From positions 62,001-126,000 of the forward strand of contig CANLUH010000007.1 of NCBI GenBank assembly GCA_947494205.1: a stretch of 64,000 nucleotides of DNA. The letters are read 5' to 3'. Every line of letters begins with the position of its first letter. The stretch's first letter is position 1. The notes under the pieces are model-generated. The model was not told the origin of the DNA and made no database searches. It saw only the letters and a list, made by a program, of their open reading frames with translations. Of the stretch, positions 1 through 8,183 are shown piece after piece. The DNA comes from an uncultured Flavobacteriaceae bacterium (lineage in GTDB: Bacteria > Bacteroidota > Bacteroidia > Flavobacteriales > Flavobacteriaceae). A program made the translations under genes and the position numbers.

Positions 1-762
1 AATTGTAAAACGCTTAATAGCTGGTGTCTTACTAGTTGCCTGAAATAATTGATAAGCTTCTTCTTTTAAAGCATCTGCAATTGGTAAATCTATAGACGCG
101 TATACAGCACGCTTACAAGCTTCAATAGATTCGGCAGGGAATTTTGAAATACGCTCTGCTAATGCATTTACATAAGACCCAATTTCATCTGCATCTAACG
201 CTTTATTTATTGTTCCAAATTTTTCAGCCTCATCTGCATCCCAATCTCTAGCACCTAAAATAATTTCTAAAGCTTTGCCAAGACCAGCTTGTCTTGCCAT
301 ACGAGATGCTCCACCACCACATGGTAAGATCCCCATACCTACTTCCATTTGCATAAATTTAGCTTTCCCACGAGCTGCAAAACGCATATCTAAAGCTAAT
401 GCCATTTCGTGTCCACCACCTCGTGCAAAACCTTCTATTTTTGCTATAGTAGCTTGTGGTACATTACTTAATCTTTCTAGTACAGATTGTAAGTCTAATA
501 ATTTAACTTCTTGTCTAGATATTGCTTCTTGAGACATGTCTCTTAGTAAGTTGGTGTCGTAATGGCATACCCAATATCCTGGATTTGATGACTGAAAAAC
601 AACTACTTTTACGCTTCTATCTCTTTCTAAACGTAAGCAAAGACTGCTTAAATCTGCTAACATTTCTTGTCCCTGTACGTTTACAGGTCCAAAGTTAATA
701 TCAACTGTTAAAATTCCTCCTTTTTGTTCTGCTGTGAATGTTTGAAAATTTTTGTAATCCAT
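1..762 (-). CDS. Enoyl-CoA hydratase/isomerase family protein (3'-truncated by window edge)
   Basis: Read directly on the minus strand from an ATG at 762-760; 254 codons are open to base 1, so the C-terminus is missing. The protein has the crotonase fold signature: an oxyanion-hole segment around IEGFARGGGHEMALALDMR (A-x-G-x-A-x-G-G-G-x-E), followed by MEVGMGILPCGGGASRMAR, which matches the crotonase second loop. Family members hydrate or isomerise acyl-CoA esters in the cytoplasm. Whether this one acts in fatty-acid or amino-acid breakdown cannot be told. It is separated from the next gene by 66 bp and shows no operon partner inside the window. The family call is firm; the substrate is unknown. 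Confidence 0.85.
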   Translation of the reverse strand, partial: MDYKNFQTFTAEQKGGILTVDINFGPVNVQGQEMLADLSSLCLRLERDRSVKVVVFQSSNPGYWVCHYDTNLLRDMSQEAISRQEVKLLDLQSVLERLSNVPQATIAKIEGFARGGGHEMALALDMRFAARGKAKFMQMEVGMGILPCGGGASRMARQAGLGKALEIILGARDWDADEAEKFGTINKALDADEIGSYVNALAERISKFPAESIEACKRAVYASIDLPIADALKEEAYQLFQATSKTPAIKRFTI

Positions 763-828
763 TGTATTGATTTTTTAAATTAATTATTACTCGATACTCG
801 AGGTTTTAGTATTTGTATCGTCTGACTT

Positions 829-1164
829 TTAGTTGGTTATCGCAGCAAAAGTGTGCTGCTTGATTTTTCCGTTTTCAATAATATAGGTGTCTGTTGCTAG
901 TTGTACATCTAGGTGTTTGTTTTTCCCGTTCCAAACAAAATACACTACATTATTATTAGTTTCTTGTTTGATTGTTTTAAAGTGAAATTCATCAAAATTT
1001 GGAAGAAATTCTTTATAGAAATTTAAAATGGCATCTTTACCTCTATACGTTTTTTCTGGTGTGATAAATATGGCATCATCAGTATAATCATCCGCTACTT
1101 TCAACGGATTTAATGTATTAACAGCCAACATATGACTCTCAAAAACTTCTTGTGAATTTTTCAT
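829..1164 (-). CDS. SnoaL-like / NTF2-fold small protein (DUF4440 type)
   Basis: About 111 aa, with a one-domain NTF2-like pattern: helix (SQEVFESHMLAVNTLN), then 'DDYTDDAIFITPEKTYRGKDAILNFYKEFL', then beta strands ending in 'DTYIIENGKIKQHTFA'. Such proteins are small cone-shaped dimers, either enzymes (isomerase, cyclase) or ligand binders; no function can be assigned. A longer reading from 1194 exists, but its ATG overlaps the TAAATTTG -7 box at 1192-1199, so transcription should start downstream of it. I therefore choose the ATG at 1164. A 21-bp-period direct repeat at 1221-1260 suggests control by the neighbouring AraC regulator. Confidence 0.75.
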   Translation of the reverse strand: MKNSQEVFESHMLAVNTLNPLKVADDYTDDAIFITPEKTYRGKDAILNFYKEFLPNFDEFHFKTIKQETNNNVVYFVWNGKNKHLDVQLATDTYIIENGKIKQHTFAAITN

Positions 1165-1191
1165 TATAACTTTTTGTATTAAATTATAATG

Positions 1192-1199
1192 CAAATTTA
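1192..1199 (-). promoter_or_regulatory. Bacteroidota -7 box TAAATTTG upstream of the SnoaL-like gene
   Basis: The minus strand reads TAAATTTG, a full match to TAnnTTTG, 27 bp upstream of the chosen ATG. No TTTG is present at the -33 position; that place is next to the direct-repeat operator at 1221-1260. This suggests an activator-dependent promoter. Seen in sequence; transcription itself is inferred. Confidence 0.5.
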
Positions 1200-1220
1200 C
1201 TGCGAGACAAGAGGTTAGAT

Positions 1221-1260
1221 TTAGTAAGAAAAAAAGAGGATTTAGTAAAAAAAGAGGATT
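1221..1260 (-). promoter_or_regulatory. Putative AraC operator, copy A (TTAGTAA-N14-TTAGTAA-N6-AGGATT on + strand)
   Basis: TTAGTAA occurs at 1221-1227 and again at 1242-1248, exactly 21 bp apart (two helical turns), followed 6 bp later by AGGATT at 1255-1260. The same three elements with the same spacings occur at 3888-3927 in front of the other promoter of this locus. Direct repeats with 21-bp spacing next to the -33 region are typical of AraC-family sites. The adjacent regulator at 1281-2120 is the natural candidate to bind here. Confidence 0.6.
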
Positions 1261-1280
1261 ATGTAATTAATCGGTAATGT

Positions 1281-2120
1281 TTAAGTTTTTTTATACATTT
1301 TAGCAGTAATTCCCTTATACGTTAAAAAGGTTTTATCTAAGTGGCTACTATCTGTAAAGCCTAATTCTTGAGCGATTTGAGTTACAGTTAAATCTGTATA
1401 CTTTAAACGGGTTTCTGCTAATTTTAGCTTGTAATTAAGAATGTATTTTTTTAAGCCAATATTCATTTTACTTTTAAAAAATTGACTAATATAATTTTCA
1501 GAAATATAAAATTGATTTGCCAATTCCTTTTTAGTAAGTCTTTCGGAATCGTGAATATAATAGTGAATATAATTAATAATATCTTGGATTTTAGAGCTAG
1601 ACGTTTTTGAAGAAATGAAATTCACATTTCTAGAAATAATATGCAAAATCGTATGTAAAGTAGATCTTAGCACGACCTCGTTTTTTAAGTTTTCAGCATT
1701 AAATTCGTTACACAGCACAGTAAACAAAGCATGTAAACTACTTTGATCTATAGTATACTTTAAATTTAAGTGTGATGTTCTGTTAGCGCTATGTAAAATA
1801 GTCTCAATTCTTCTAAACCATTCTTTCCTTTGTGATTCATTTTCGTCTAAACTTGAGTTGTTAAAAAAACTATTTAGAAATTTTATAGCAGAAACTGTAG
1901 TTGGAGTTTCAATCTCTAAATTGTATTGATCATTAGGAATTAAAATAAATAGTTGGTTATCGCTATAATTTACCTTGTGATTATTAATAATAATTGTTCC
2001 AGAACCTTTTTCAATATGTAAAATCTCAAAAAAGCGTATAGGTGTGTATTGGCAGAAAGCTAAGGCTGTTGCTGCTTCATATCTTTGAATTACGATATTT
2101 TCGAATATGGTTCTAGGCAT
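1281..2120 (-). CDS. AraC family transcriptional regulator
   Basis: 279 aa, a normal length for the family. Residues 1-150 form a cupin-like sensor region ('FEILHIEKGSGTIIINNHKVNYSDNQLFILIPND'). Residues about 175-279 form the double helix-turn-helix, including 'LTKKELANQFYISENYISQFFKSKMNIGLKKYI' and the AraC consensus 'VTQIAQELGFTDSSHLDKTFLTYKGI'. It is the last gene of an operon with the cupin lipoprotein and the SDR (gaps of 5 and 6 bp). It probably binds the repeats at 1221-1260 and 3888-3927, which would make it autoregulatory and an activator of the SnoaL-like gene. The inducer is unknown. Confidence 0.9.
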   Translation of the reverse strand: MPRTIFENIVIQRYEAATALAFCQYTPIRFFEILHIEKGSGTIIINNHKVNYSDNQLFILIPNDQYNLEIETPTTVSAIKFLNSFFNNSSLDENESQRKEWFRRIETILHSANRTSHLNLKYTIDQSSLHALFTVLCNEFNAENLKNEVVLRSTLHTILHIISRNVNFISSKTSSSKIQDIINYIHYYIHDSERLTKKELANQFYISENYISQFFKSKMNIGLKKYILNYKLKLAETRLKYTDLTVTQIAQELGFTDSSHLDKTFLTYKGITAKMYKKT

Positions 2121-2125
2121 AACTG

Positions 2126-2977
2126 TTATTCTGAAACAATTTTATAATCATTATTTGTCCTTACATATATTAGACACTCCTTTGTATTATCTACAGATAA
2201 TTGATGTCTAGACTTTCCGTTTGAGCTGAAATAGCTTCCTGGATCTAAAACTATAGGAGCTTTACTATTTGATTCATTATATGTTAATTCATTTTGAATA
2301 ATTATGGCATAAAAAATGGAACCAGTACTTTTAATAACTCCTTTAAAGCCTTGCGGTAATTTAATAAGATTACCCTGTATGTCGTCTTTTTCCCAAAGAA
2401 AAGCAACTTTCGCATCATTTGTAACGTCTTTAGTTTTTTCAATAATGGAAGTTTTATCAGCTCCAAGCCAAACAATATTGGATGCATCTATATTTACAGG
2501 CCTTTCTCCATTATCAAAAGCTTCTTCTATTGGTTTTACTAAATAAGGGCCATTGTCAATTTCTACATATGCTATGTTTTCAGTTCCTTTTGCAGATGTA
2601 ATATGTGGCGCTCCAGCTGGTTGAGTCCAAAATGAGCCTTCGGGCATCCACATTTTGTCTGCATTAGCGTCATCATTGTGAATTTGTCCATTAATAACCA
2701 ACGCACGATATGATACATTATGTACATGAGGTGGTGAAGAAAATCCATCCTTAAATTTAGCAAGGAAACCTGTAGCAACTTTTCCTTTTCGGTCTCCCCA
2801 AACTGTGCCGGCTTTGGGGCTATTATCTCCACGAGCAGGATTTAAAGGTTCCCAAATAATTTCAGAACTTAAAACAACTTTAGTTGTTGATTGTTTAATT
2901 ATTTCTTCATTATTATTAGGGGATTTACACTGTAATAAAGTTAATGCTACTAATAGAGATATGATTATTTTTTTCAT
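2126..2977 (-). CDS. Cupin-domain lipoprotein (DUF4437-like)
   Basis: 283 aa with a type II signal peptide: lysines, a hydrophobic core and lipobox LLQC, giving a lipidated Cys17. Two cupin modules can be seen. The first has '[25 protein letters not shown]' and '[18 protein letters not shown]', with His residues placed as metal ligands. The second, weaker module has '[19 protein letters not shown]'. This matches the DUF4437 / ChrR-like cupin group, whose function is mostly unknown. It sits between an SDR and an AraC regulator in one operon, so it may detoxify or sense a small molecule at the cell envelope. Confidence 0.75.
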   Translation of the reverse strand: MKKIIISLLVALTLLQCKSPNNNEEIIKQSTTKVVLSSEIIWEPLNPARGDNSPKAGTVWGDRKGKVATGFLAKFKDGFSSPPHVHNVSYRALVINGQIHNDDANADKMWMPEGSFWTQPAGAPHITSAKGTENIAYVEIDNGPYLVKPIEEAFDNGERPVNIDASNIVWLGADKTSIIEKTKDVTNDAKVAFLWEKDDIQGNLIKLPQGFKGVIKSTGSIFYAIIIQNELTYNESNSKAPIVLDPGSYFSSNGKSRHQLSVDNTKECLIYVRTNNDYKIVSE

Positions 2978-2983
2978 TATAGG

Positions 2984-3790
2984 TTATACTATTTTTTTTG
3001 TTTTATTAATCAAATTGGATATTAATTCTTCGTCATAAGCATCTGGATGCGCTTTTGCAAAAATACCTTTTGGATTGCCTTTATCATTATCAAAGTATTT
3101 TCCAGAACAGTCTTTATAGTCCTCAGAAATTGCTAAATCATATAATATATCTGAACCTTTTGTTGCTGGCGACCAATGTTGTCCATAAGCTTCATTTGCC
3201 ATTCTTGTGTTTAAAAGCGATCCCGGATTTACAGCAATTACGGAAACATTTTCTAATTGTTTTGCCAAGTTAAAACTCCACATGGTTAATGCTAATTTAC
3301 TTTGTGCATAAACTTCACTGTCATTTACAGTAGCTTGTCCATTTAAAGCTCCTATTCTTACTGTAGATTGTGCAGCAGAACTTAAATTAATAACTCTAGT
3401 TTCATTCCCAGATTTAAGTAGCGGTAATAGTGCATTGGTTAGTATATAAGGTGCAAAATAATTTACTGCAAAACGGATATCTAAACCATCAATAGTCTTG
3501 TTAACTGGGCTTTTAAAAATTCCTGCATTGTTAATTAGTACATCAATTTTTGAAAGCTTTTCTAAAATATTATTTGCCATATTTCGAACTGCCTTCATAT
3601 CTGAAAAGTCAGCGATAAAACCATCAATGTTGTTATTATTAGATACTTCTTTTACTTCTGTTATAACCTTATTTAATTTTTCTTTATTCCTTCCGTGGAT
3701 GTAAACTATATGGCCTTCTTTAGCAAGTTTAATAGCTACAAGCTTTCCAATGCCATCTGTACTTCCTGTTATTAATATCGTTTTGCTCAT
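2984..3790 (-). CDS. Short-chain dehydrogenase/reductase (SDR)
   Basis: 268 aa. The NAD(P)-binding motif TGSTDGIG (T-G-x3-G-x-G) lies at residues 8-15, NNAG near 87-90, and the catalytic Y-x-x-x-K in 'YAQSKLALTMW' near 160. The extended C-terminal part ('NPGSLLNTRMANEAYGQHWSPATKGSDILYDLA') resembles retinol-dehydrogenase-like SDRs. It is a cytoplasmic oxidoreductase of unknown substrate. It is the first gene of the SDR-cupin-AraC operon and is preceded by a strong promoter at 3858-3887. Confidence 0.9.
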   Translation of the reverse strand: MSKTILITGSTDGIGKLVAIKLAKEGHIVYIHGRNKEKLNKVITEVKEVSNNNNIDGFIADFSDMKAVRNMANNILEKLSKIDVLINNAGIFKSPVNKTIDGLDIRFAVNYFAPYILTNALLPLLKSGNETRVINLSSAAQSTVRIGALNGQATVNDSEVYAQSKLALTMWSFNLAKQLENVSVIAVNPGSLLNTRMANEAYGQHWSPATKGSDILYDLAISEDYKDCSGKYFDNDKGNPKGIFAKAHPDAYDEELISNLINKTKKIV

Positions 3791-3857
3791 AACTTCTATT
3801 TCTTTATAATTTTTTTATAATTTTGGATACTTACGTTTTAACATTATGTTCCAAGTA

Positions 3858-3887
3858 CAAATATAGCTATACGACTAGTACTTCAAA
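3858..3887 (-). promoter_or_regulatory. Strong Bacteroidota promoter of the SDR-cupin-AraC operon
   Basis: The minus strand reads TTTG (3887-3884), 18 bp, then TATATTTG (3865-3858). Both boxes match the Bacteroidota sigma consensus TTTG-N18/19-TAnnTTTG exactly. The predicted start is near 3851, leaving a leader of about 60 nt. The AraC-like repeat begins directly upstream at 3888. Confidence 0.75.
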
Positions 3888-3927
3888 TTAGTAAAAATTA
3901 ATGCAATTTTAGTAAAAAACAAGGATT
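3888..3927 (-). promoter_or_regulatory. Putative AraC operator, copy B (same repeat architecture as 1221-1260)
   Basis: TTAGTAA lies at 3888-3894 and 3909-3915 (21-bp period), and AGGATT at 3922-3927, with the same internal spacings as copy A. The distance from the -7 box is 22 bp here and 21 bp in copy A, so the geometry of site and promoter is also kept. Confidence 0.6.
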
Positions 3928-4254
3928 TGATTAATTATGCCATTTTAATGCTTAATTATAGTTGATTGTTTTATGTTTTACATACAATTCCTACTACTTT
4001 CCTATTGCTGTGTGTAAAAAGAATGTTTGTATATAATTATGATATTATGGTGATTATGAATTTTAAGTTGCTTAACGAAAAACATTATAACGTTTTTTAT
4101 ATTGGGTTATCCTAAAAAATGTTTAATGGTAAAGCAATGTTTTGTTATACAGTTTGGATGCGTTATAAAGAAGTAAATCAATTGAATTAATTTATAAATT
4201 GAAGAATTTTTATTCAAATCCCTTTAATAATTTAAAATATTATTTACTTTTACG
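3928..4254. other. Intergenic stretch, no gene seen
   Basis: AT-rich divergent intergenic DNA between the SDR promoter and the small secreted protein gene. I see no open frame with coding character, no stable hairpin and no RNA family. A possible -7 element (TTTACTTTTACG) lies just before the next start at 4261. Confidence 0.5.
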
Positions 4255-4260
4255 TTGACA

Positions 4261-4563
4261 ATGAAAAACAGTAAGAACTTCATTACTCTATTTTTTGTCG
4301 CTTTGTTTTTGTTATTCAAAGTGGCAGGATTACATGCGCTTACGCATCATGAAGAAGATTCAGATGTTCAGCATTGTGAAGTTTGTCATATTTCTGCAGC
4401 GGTTAACTTTATACCGCTTCTAGAAACAGAAGCTACTGTTTTACCTGAGATAGACTATTTTTTTGTAAAACAAAAAATAAATGACAAAGCACTTCTTGTT
4501 ACTTATAACAACAGATATTTATCAAGTTATCTCTTTACCAGACCTCCCCCACAATTTATATAG
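4261..4563 (+). CDS. Small secreted/membrane protein with His-Cys metal-like motif
   Basis: 100 aa. The ATG at 4261 is preferred over an upstream TTG at 4255. An N-terminal signal/anchor (about residues 8-22, hydrophobic) is followed by a cluster HALTHHEE...QHCEVCH (His-rich, then H-C-x-x-C-H) and a C-terminal tail ending RPPPQFI. I recall that short proteins of this design (signal, HH...CxxC, terminal R-x-P-P) often precede TonB receptor genes in Flavobacteriia, but I cannot name a characterised family. The motif suggests metal or heme binding in the periplasm. It precedes the ABC/TonB operon on the same strand by 422 bp. Confidence 0.6.
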   Translation: MKNSKNFITLFFVALFLLFKVAGLHALTHHEEDSDVQHCEVCHISAAVNFIPLLETEATVLPEIDYFFVKQKINDKALLVTYNNRYLSSYLFTRPPPQFI

Positions 4564-4985
4564 TCCATTTTGTATGTAATACCATTGCTATTTTATAGGA
4601 TAGGTATACCCAATTCATTTATTGTTTCGATTTGGTAATTTCCATGTTTTATGGGATACATCGAAACGTTATGTAGACTATTTAAACATGTTTTTAGCAT
4701 TATAACTTTGTACTTAATATTCTAAGTGCATTAAAAGTTAGTATTTCTTAATTTTTTGTAGACGATTTCTACACATAAATTAAAAATACTGCAAAGCATT
4801 AAGTTTTTATAGCTATAATAAATTGTAATAGGGTTCTCCTGTTACATACGGGGTATACACATATACTGGGCTCAGTCCTTTTTTATAGGACAAATCTTCA
4901 ATACATACAATACCTAATTACTATTTACCATAGTGAGTACAGGTGTGTATCTGATTTTACAAATAATTTTAATTTATTAAAGATT
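4564..4985. other. 422-bp non-coding stretch with hairpins before the ABC/TonB operon
   Basis: No plausible gene is present. Visible structures are a stem GTTTCGAT/ATCGAAAC (4624-4631 with 4660-4667) enclosing a smaller CCAT/ATGG hairpin, and GTCCT/AGGAC (4875-4879 with 4887-4891). Neither has a terminator-like U-run, so this may be a regulated leader. I do not recognise a known riboswitch. Confidence 0.4.
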
Positions 4986-5675
4986 ATGTTGAAAGCAACT
5001 AACATAAGGAAGTCTTACGAAGGAAAGACAGCCTTAAAGGATGTTTCCTTCGAAGTTTCTAAAGGCGAAATATTTTGTCTTTTGGGGCAGAATGGTGCAG
5101 GAAAAACCACAACCATCAATATTTTTCTAGGCTTTATTCCAAAAGATGGCGGTCAAGCATTTGTTGGGGATAAAGAAATTGGAAAAGATAATACCAATGA
5201 ACTTACTGCATATATTCCTGAAACAGTGCAACTCTACAGTAACCTTAGCGGTGTAGAAAATCTAGATTTCTTTAGTCGTTTAGCGGGATTTAAATATACT
5301 ACGGCTGCATTAGAAGATTTTCTAACAAAAACGGGGCTGCAATTAGAAGCACAACACAAAAGACTATCGGGCTATTCCAAAGGTATGCGCCAAAAGGTTG
5401 GTATTGCTGTGGCACTAGCAAAGAATGCAGAGGTAATATTTATGGATGAGCCTACTTCTGGGTTGGATCCAAAGGCCACTACAGAATTCACTAAAATCTG
5501 TAAAGAATTAGCAAGTATGGGAAAAGTAATTTTTATGGCTACCCATGATATTTTTAACGCTGTAGAGCTTGCAACTACTATAGGTATTATGAAAGAAGGC
5601 ACCTTAGTGCAACAACTAAAAGCTAGCGAAATAAACGCTGGAGAATTAAAACAACTTTACTTAGAAACAATTTAA
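4986..5675 (+). CDS. ABC transporter ATP-binding protein
   Basis: 229 aa, the usual size of a stand-alone ABC ATPase. Walker A GQNGAGKTT is at residues 34-42, the signature 'LSGYSKGMRQKVGIA' near 126-140, Walker B with catalytic Glu 'VIFMDEPTSGLD' near 150-163, and the H-loop 'MATHD' near 184. It is closest to the ABC-2 type (drug/lipid/NosF-like) ATPases. It is the first gene of an operon followed by a TonB receptor (4-bp gap) and two permeases (gaps of 2 and 0 bp), and should power those two membrane proteins. Confidence 0.95.
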   Translation: MLKATNIRKSYEGKTALKDVSFEVSKGEIFCLLGQNGAGKTTTINIFLGFIPKDGGQAFVGDKEIGKDNTNELTAYIPETVQLYSNLSGVENLDFFSRLAGFKYTTAALEDFLTKTGLQLEAQHKRLSGYSKGMRQKVGIAVALAKNAEVIFMDEPTSGLDPKATTEFTKICKELASMGKVIFMATHDIFNAVELATTIGIMKEGTLVQQLKASEINAGELKQLYLETI

Positions 5676-5679
5676 AATC

Positions 5680-8181
5680 ATGAAAAATTATAGTATCATT
5701 TTATTAATACTAATTGCAATTAATACATCGTTCGCCCAAATTTCGGTTACAGGTAAAATTATTGATGCAGAAAGTCAACCAGTATTAGGAGCAACCGTTT
5801 CGTATACCAATCAGGATTCAGGAATAACTAACGGTACGGTTACCCAAGATAATGGAGAATTTACTTTTGAACTTGAGCAGACAGGAAATTACCAAATTAA
5901 TGTAAGTTACATAGGTATGAGCGCATTGCGTTTACAAAAAACGTTTAGCCAAAATCAAGTTTACGACCTAGGAGCATTGGTGCTGGAGGAAGATGAAGAA
6001 CAATTGCAATCTGTAGAAATTATAGGTAGAGTTAGAAAAGATTATAATAGTGACTACTCCTTCTCTGCTACCAAAATAGCAATTAAAAATAAAGAATTAC
6101 CTCAAGCTGTAGCTACAGTAACCAAAGAACTTATAGATGATCGTATAGCATTTCAGTTACCAGATGCAGTAAAAACGGTAAGTAGTGTATCGGCTACAGG
6201 TTTATATAATCATTATAATATTAGAGGTATAACGCAAGGAGATGATGGACAAATGCTAAATGGTATGCGTACACGACAATATTACTTTTTACAACCTATC
6301 ACCTCTCATTTAGAACGTGTAGAAGTTATTAAAGGCCCATCTTCGGTAACTTTTTCTAGTGCAGATCCTGGAGGAACTGTAAATATGGTAACTAAAAAAC
6401 CATTAGCCGAACAAAGAAGTGCTATTGGGTTTACAACAGGAAGTTTTGGAACTCTTAGAGCTACAGCCGATTTTACAGGACCATTAAATGAATCTAAAAC
6501 AGTATTATACCGCTTTAATGCAGCGTTTCAAGAAGCAGATTCTTTTAGAGATGTTGTAAATAATAATGCCATTTTAATTTCGCCATCTTTAAGTTATGTT
6601 CCTAATGAAAATACATCATTTAATGTTGAGATGATTTACAATGATGCCAAAGGAAATCTAGATAGAGGTCAGCCTATTTTTGGTGCCATTAATGGTGAGT
6701 TCGATTTGAATAGCACACCAATTACAAGAAATGTCGGAGCGTCTAATGATCATTACAAAACTAAAGAAGTGATATTTATGGCGAACTTTAATCAAAAATT
6801 CACTGAGAATTTTGGTTTTAATGCCCAGTTTATGAAACAAACTTGGGATGAAGATTTAGCAGAACATAGAGTTGACGGCGCAGCGGTAGATATTGATGGT
6901 AATGTAATTTCTACACTTGCAAGAATGCGATACGATAAAAGACAGCAATTTTGGGAAACCGATAACTTTAGTGCCTATTTTAATTATGACATTAAAAAAG
7001 GAAACATAACTAATAAAATATTAGTTGGATATGATGCTACACGATGGGAAAGACAAATTGGTGCTGGATTCCTTCGTGCTAGAAGATATTTAACAGTTAA
7101 TGGCGGACAGGCTAATTACGATGCAAGTAATCCAGGTAATTTTCAACAAATGACAGTAGATGGTGTAACGATGCCAGTACCAGCTGTTCCGCATTTTAAT
7201 TTAGAAAACCCTTTCAACGGCGCTAGAAATACAGATAATTACAACCTTGCAGAATTAACAATACCTGCCAATTTAAATACGTCGAATGGTATCTATATTC
7301 AAAACCAATTTAAAGTCGGCAAATTTTCAGCTTTAGTAAACTTGAGGTATGAATGGTTTACAGATATATTCGATTATAAAAACAATGAAGAAGAGTTTAA
7401 AACAAGTGCTTTTGTACCTAGATTAGGTTTAACTTATGAAGTAACTAAAGATATTAGTGCTTACGCTACTTATTTAGGCGGTTTTCAACCACACACAAAT
7501 ACGGTGTCCTTATCCCCTACTGCAGAAGGTTTCTTCTGGGCAGCTTCGCCAAGTAGATTTGATCCTTTAGAAAGTAGTTTAATAGAAGTAGGTGCTAAAG
7601 CAGAATTTTTAAATGGTAAAATATTTGCCAATGTCGCAATTTTTAATGTGACACAAAAAAACATCTTACTAGGTGATACTTACGATTTAGATAATTTAAC
7701 AACAAGAGGTGAGCAAAGAAGTAGAGGTTTCGAAACAGATATTTCTGGTTATGTATTACCTAATTTACAATTAACTGCTTCTTATGCTTATACAGATGCT
7801 ACAATTGAAGAAGATGCTGTAGAGGAGTTTATAGGAGCACGCATTGGTGGAGCGCCAAAACATAATGCAAATTTTTGGGGTAGATACGATTTTAATTCAA
7901 GTTCTATATTAAAAGGTATAGGTATTGGTTTAGGAGCTCAGTATGTAGACGAGAGATACACTTGGTACAACCCAACATATGATACTAGTAGAGTATTATT
8001 ACCAGAATATACTGTGTTTGAAGGCGCTGTGTATTACAAGCCAAACAATACAAAAATGCAGTTAACAATAAAAGTAAACAACTTATTTAATAAAACATAT
8101 TGGTTAGGAGGTCTTAACCCTTCTAGATTAGGTCCTGGAGCGCCAAGAAATGTCTTACTAAATGCAACGTATAAATTTTAG
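5680..8181 (+). CDS. TonB-dependent siderophore-type outer-membrane receptor
   Basis: 833 aa. A signal peptide (MKNYSIILL...SFAQ) is followed by a carboxypeptidase-regulatory-like domain (about 22-105). The plug (about 130-245) contains 'YNIRGITQGDDGQMLNGM' and 'HLERVEVIKGPSSVTFSSADPGGTVNMVTKKP', hallmarks of siderophore receptors. The 22-strand barrel ends in an aromatic residue (ATYKF), with 'KVNNLFNKTYW' near the C-terminus. It imports a ligand, probably a ferric chelate, across the outer membrane using TonB. Its place between an ABC ATPase and ABC-2 permeases is unusual for a plain siderophore importer. Confidence 0.93.
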   Translation: MKNYSIILLILIAINTSFAQISVTGKIIDAESQPVLGATVSYTNQDSGITNGTVTQDNGEFTFELEQTGNYQINVSYIGMSALRLQKTFSQNQVYDLGALVLEEDEEQLQSVEIIGRVRKDYNSDYSFSATKIAIKNKELPQAVATVTKELIDDRIAFQLPDAVKTVSSVSATGLYNHYNIRGITQGDDGQMLNGMRTRQYYFLQPITSHLERVEVIKGPSSVTFSSADPGGTVNMVTKKPLAEQRSAIGFTTGSFGTLRATADFTGPLNESKTVLYRFNAAFQEADSFRDVVNNNAILISPSLSYVPNENTSFNVEMIYNDAKGNLDRGQPIFGAINGEFDLNSTPITRNVGASNDHYKTKEVIFMANFNQKFTENFGFNAQFMKQTWDEDLAEHRVDGAAVDIDGNVISTLARMRYDKRQQFWETDNFSAYFNYDIKKGNITNKILVGYDATRWERQIGAGFLRARRYLTVNGGQANYDASNPGNFQQMTVDGVTMPVPAVPHFNLENPFNGARNTDNYNLAELTIPANLNTSNGIYIQNQFKVGKFSALVNLRYEWFTDIFDYKNNEEEFKTSAFVPRLGLTYEVTKDISAYATYLGGFQPHTNTVSLSPTAEGFFWAASPSRFDPLESSLIEVGAKAEFLNGKIFANVAIFNVTQKNILLGDTYDLDNLTTRGEQRSRGFETDISGYVLPNLQLTASYAYTDATIEEDAVEEFIGARIGGAPKHNANFWGRYDFNSSSILKGIGIGLGAQYVDERYTWYNPTYDTSRVLLPEYTVFEGAVYYKPNNTKMQLTIKVNNLFNKTYWLGGLNPSRLGPGAPRNVLLNATYKF

Positions 8182-8183
8182 AG

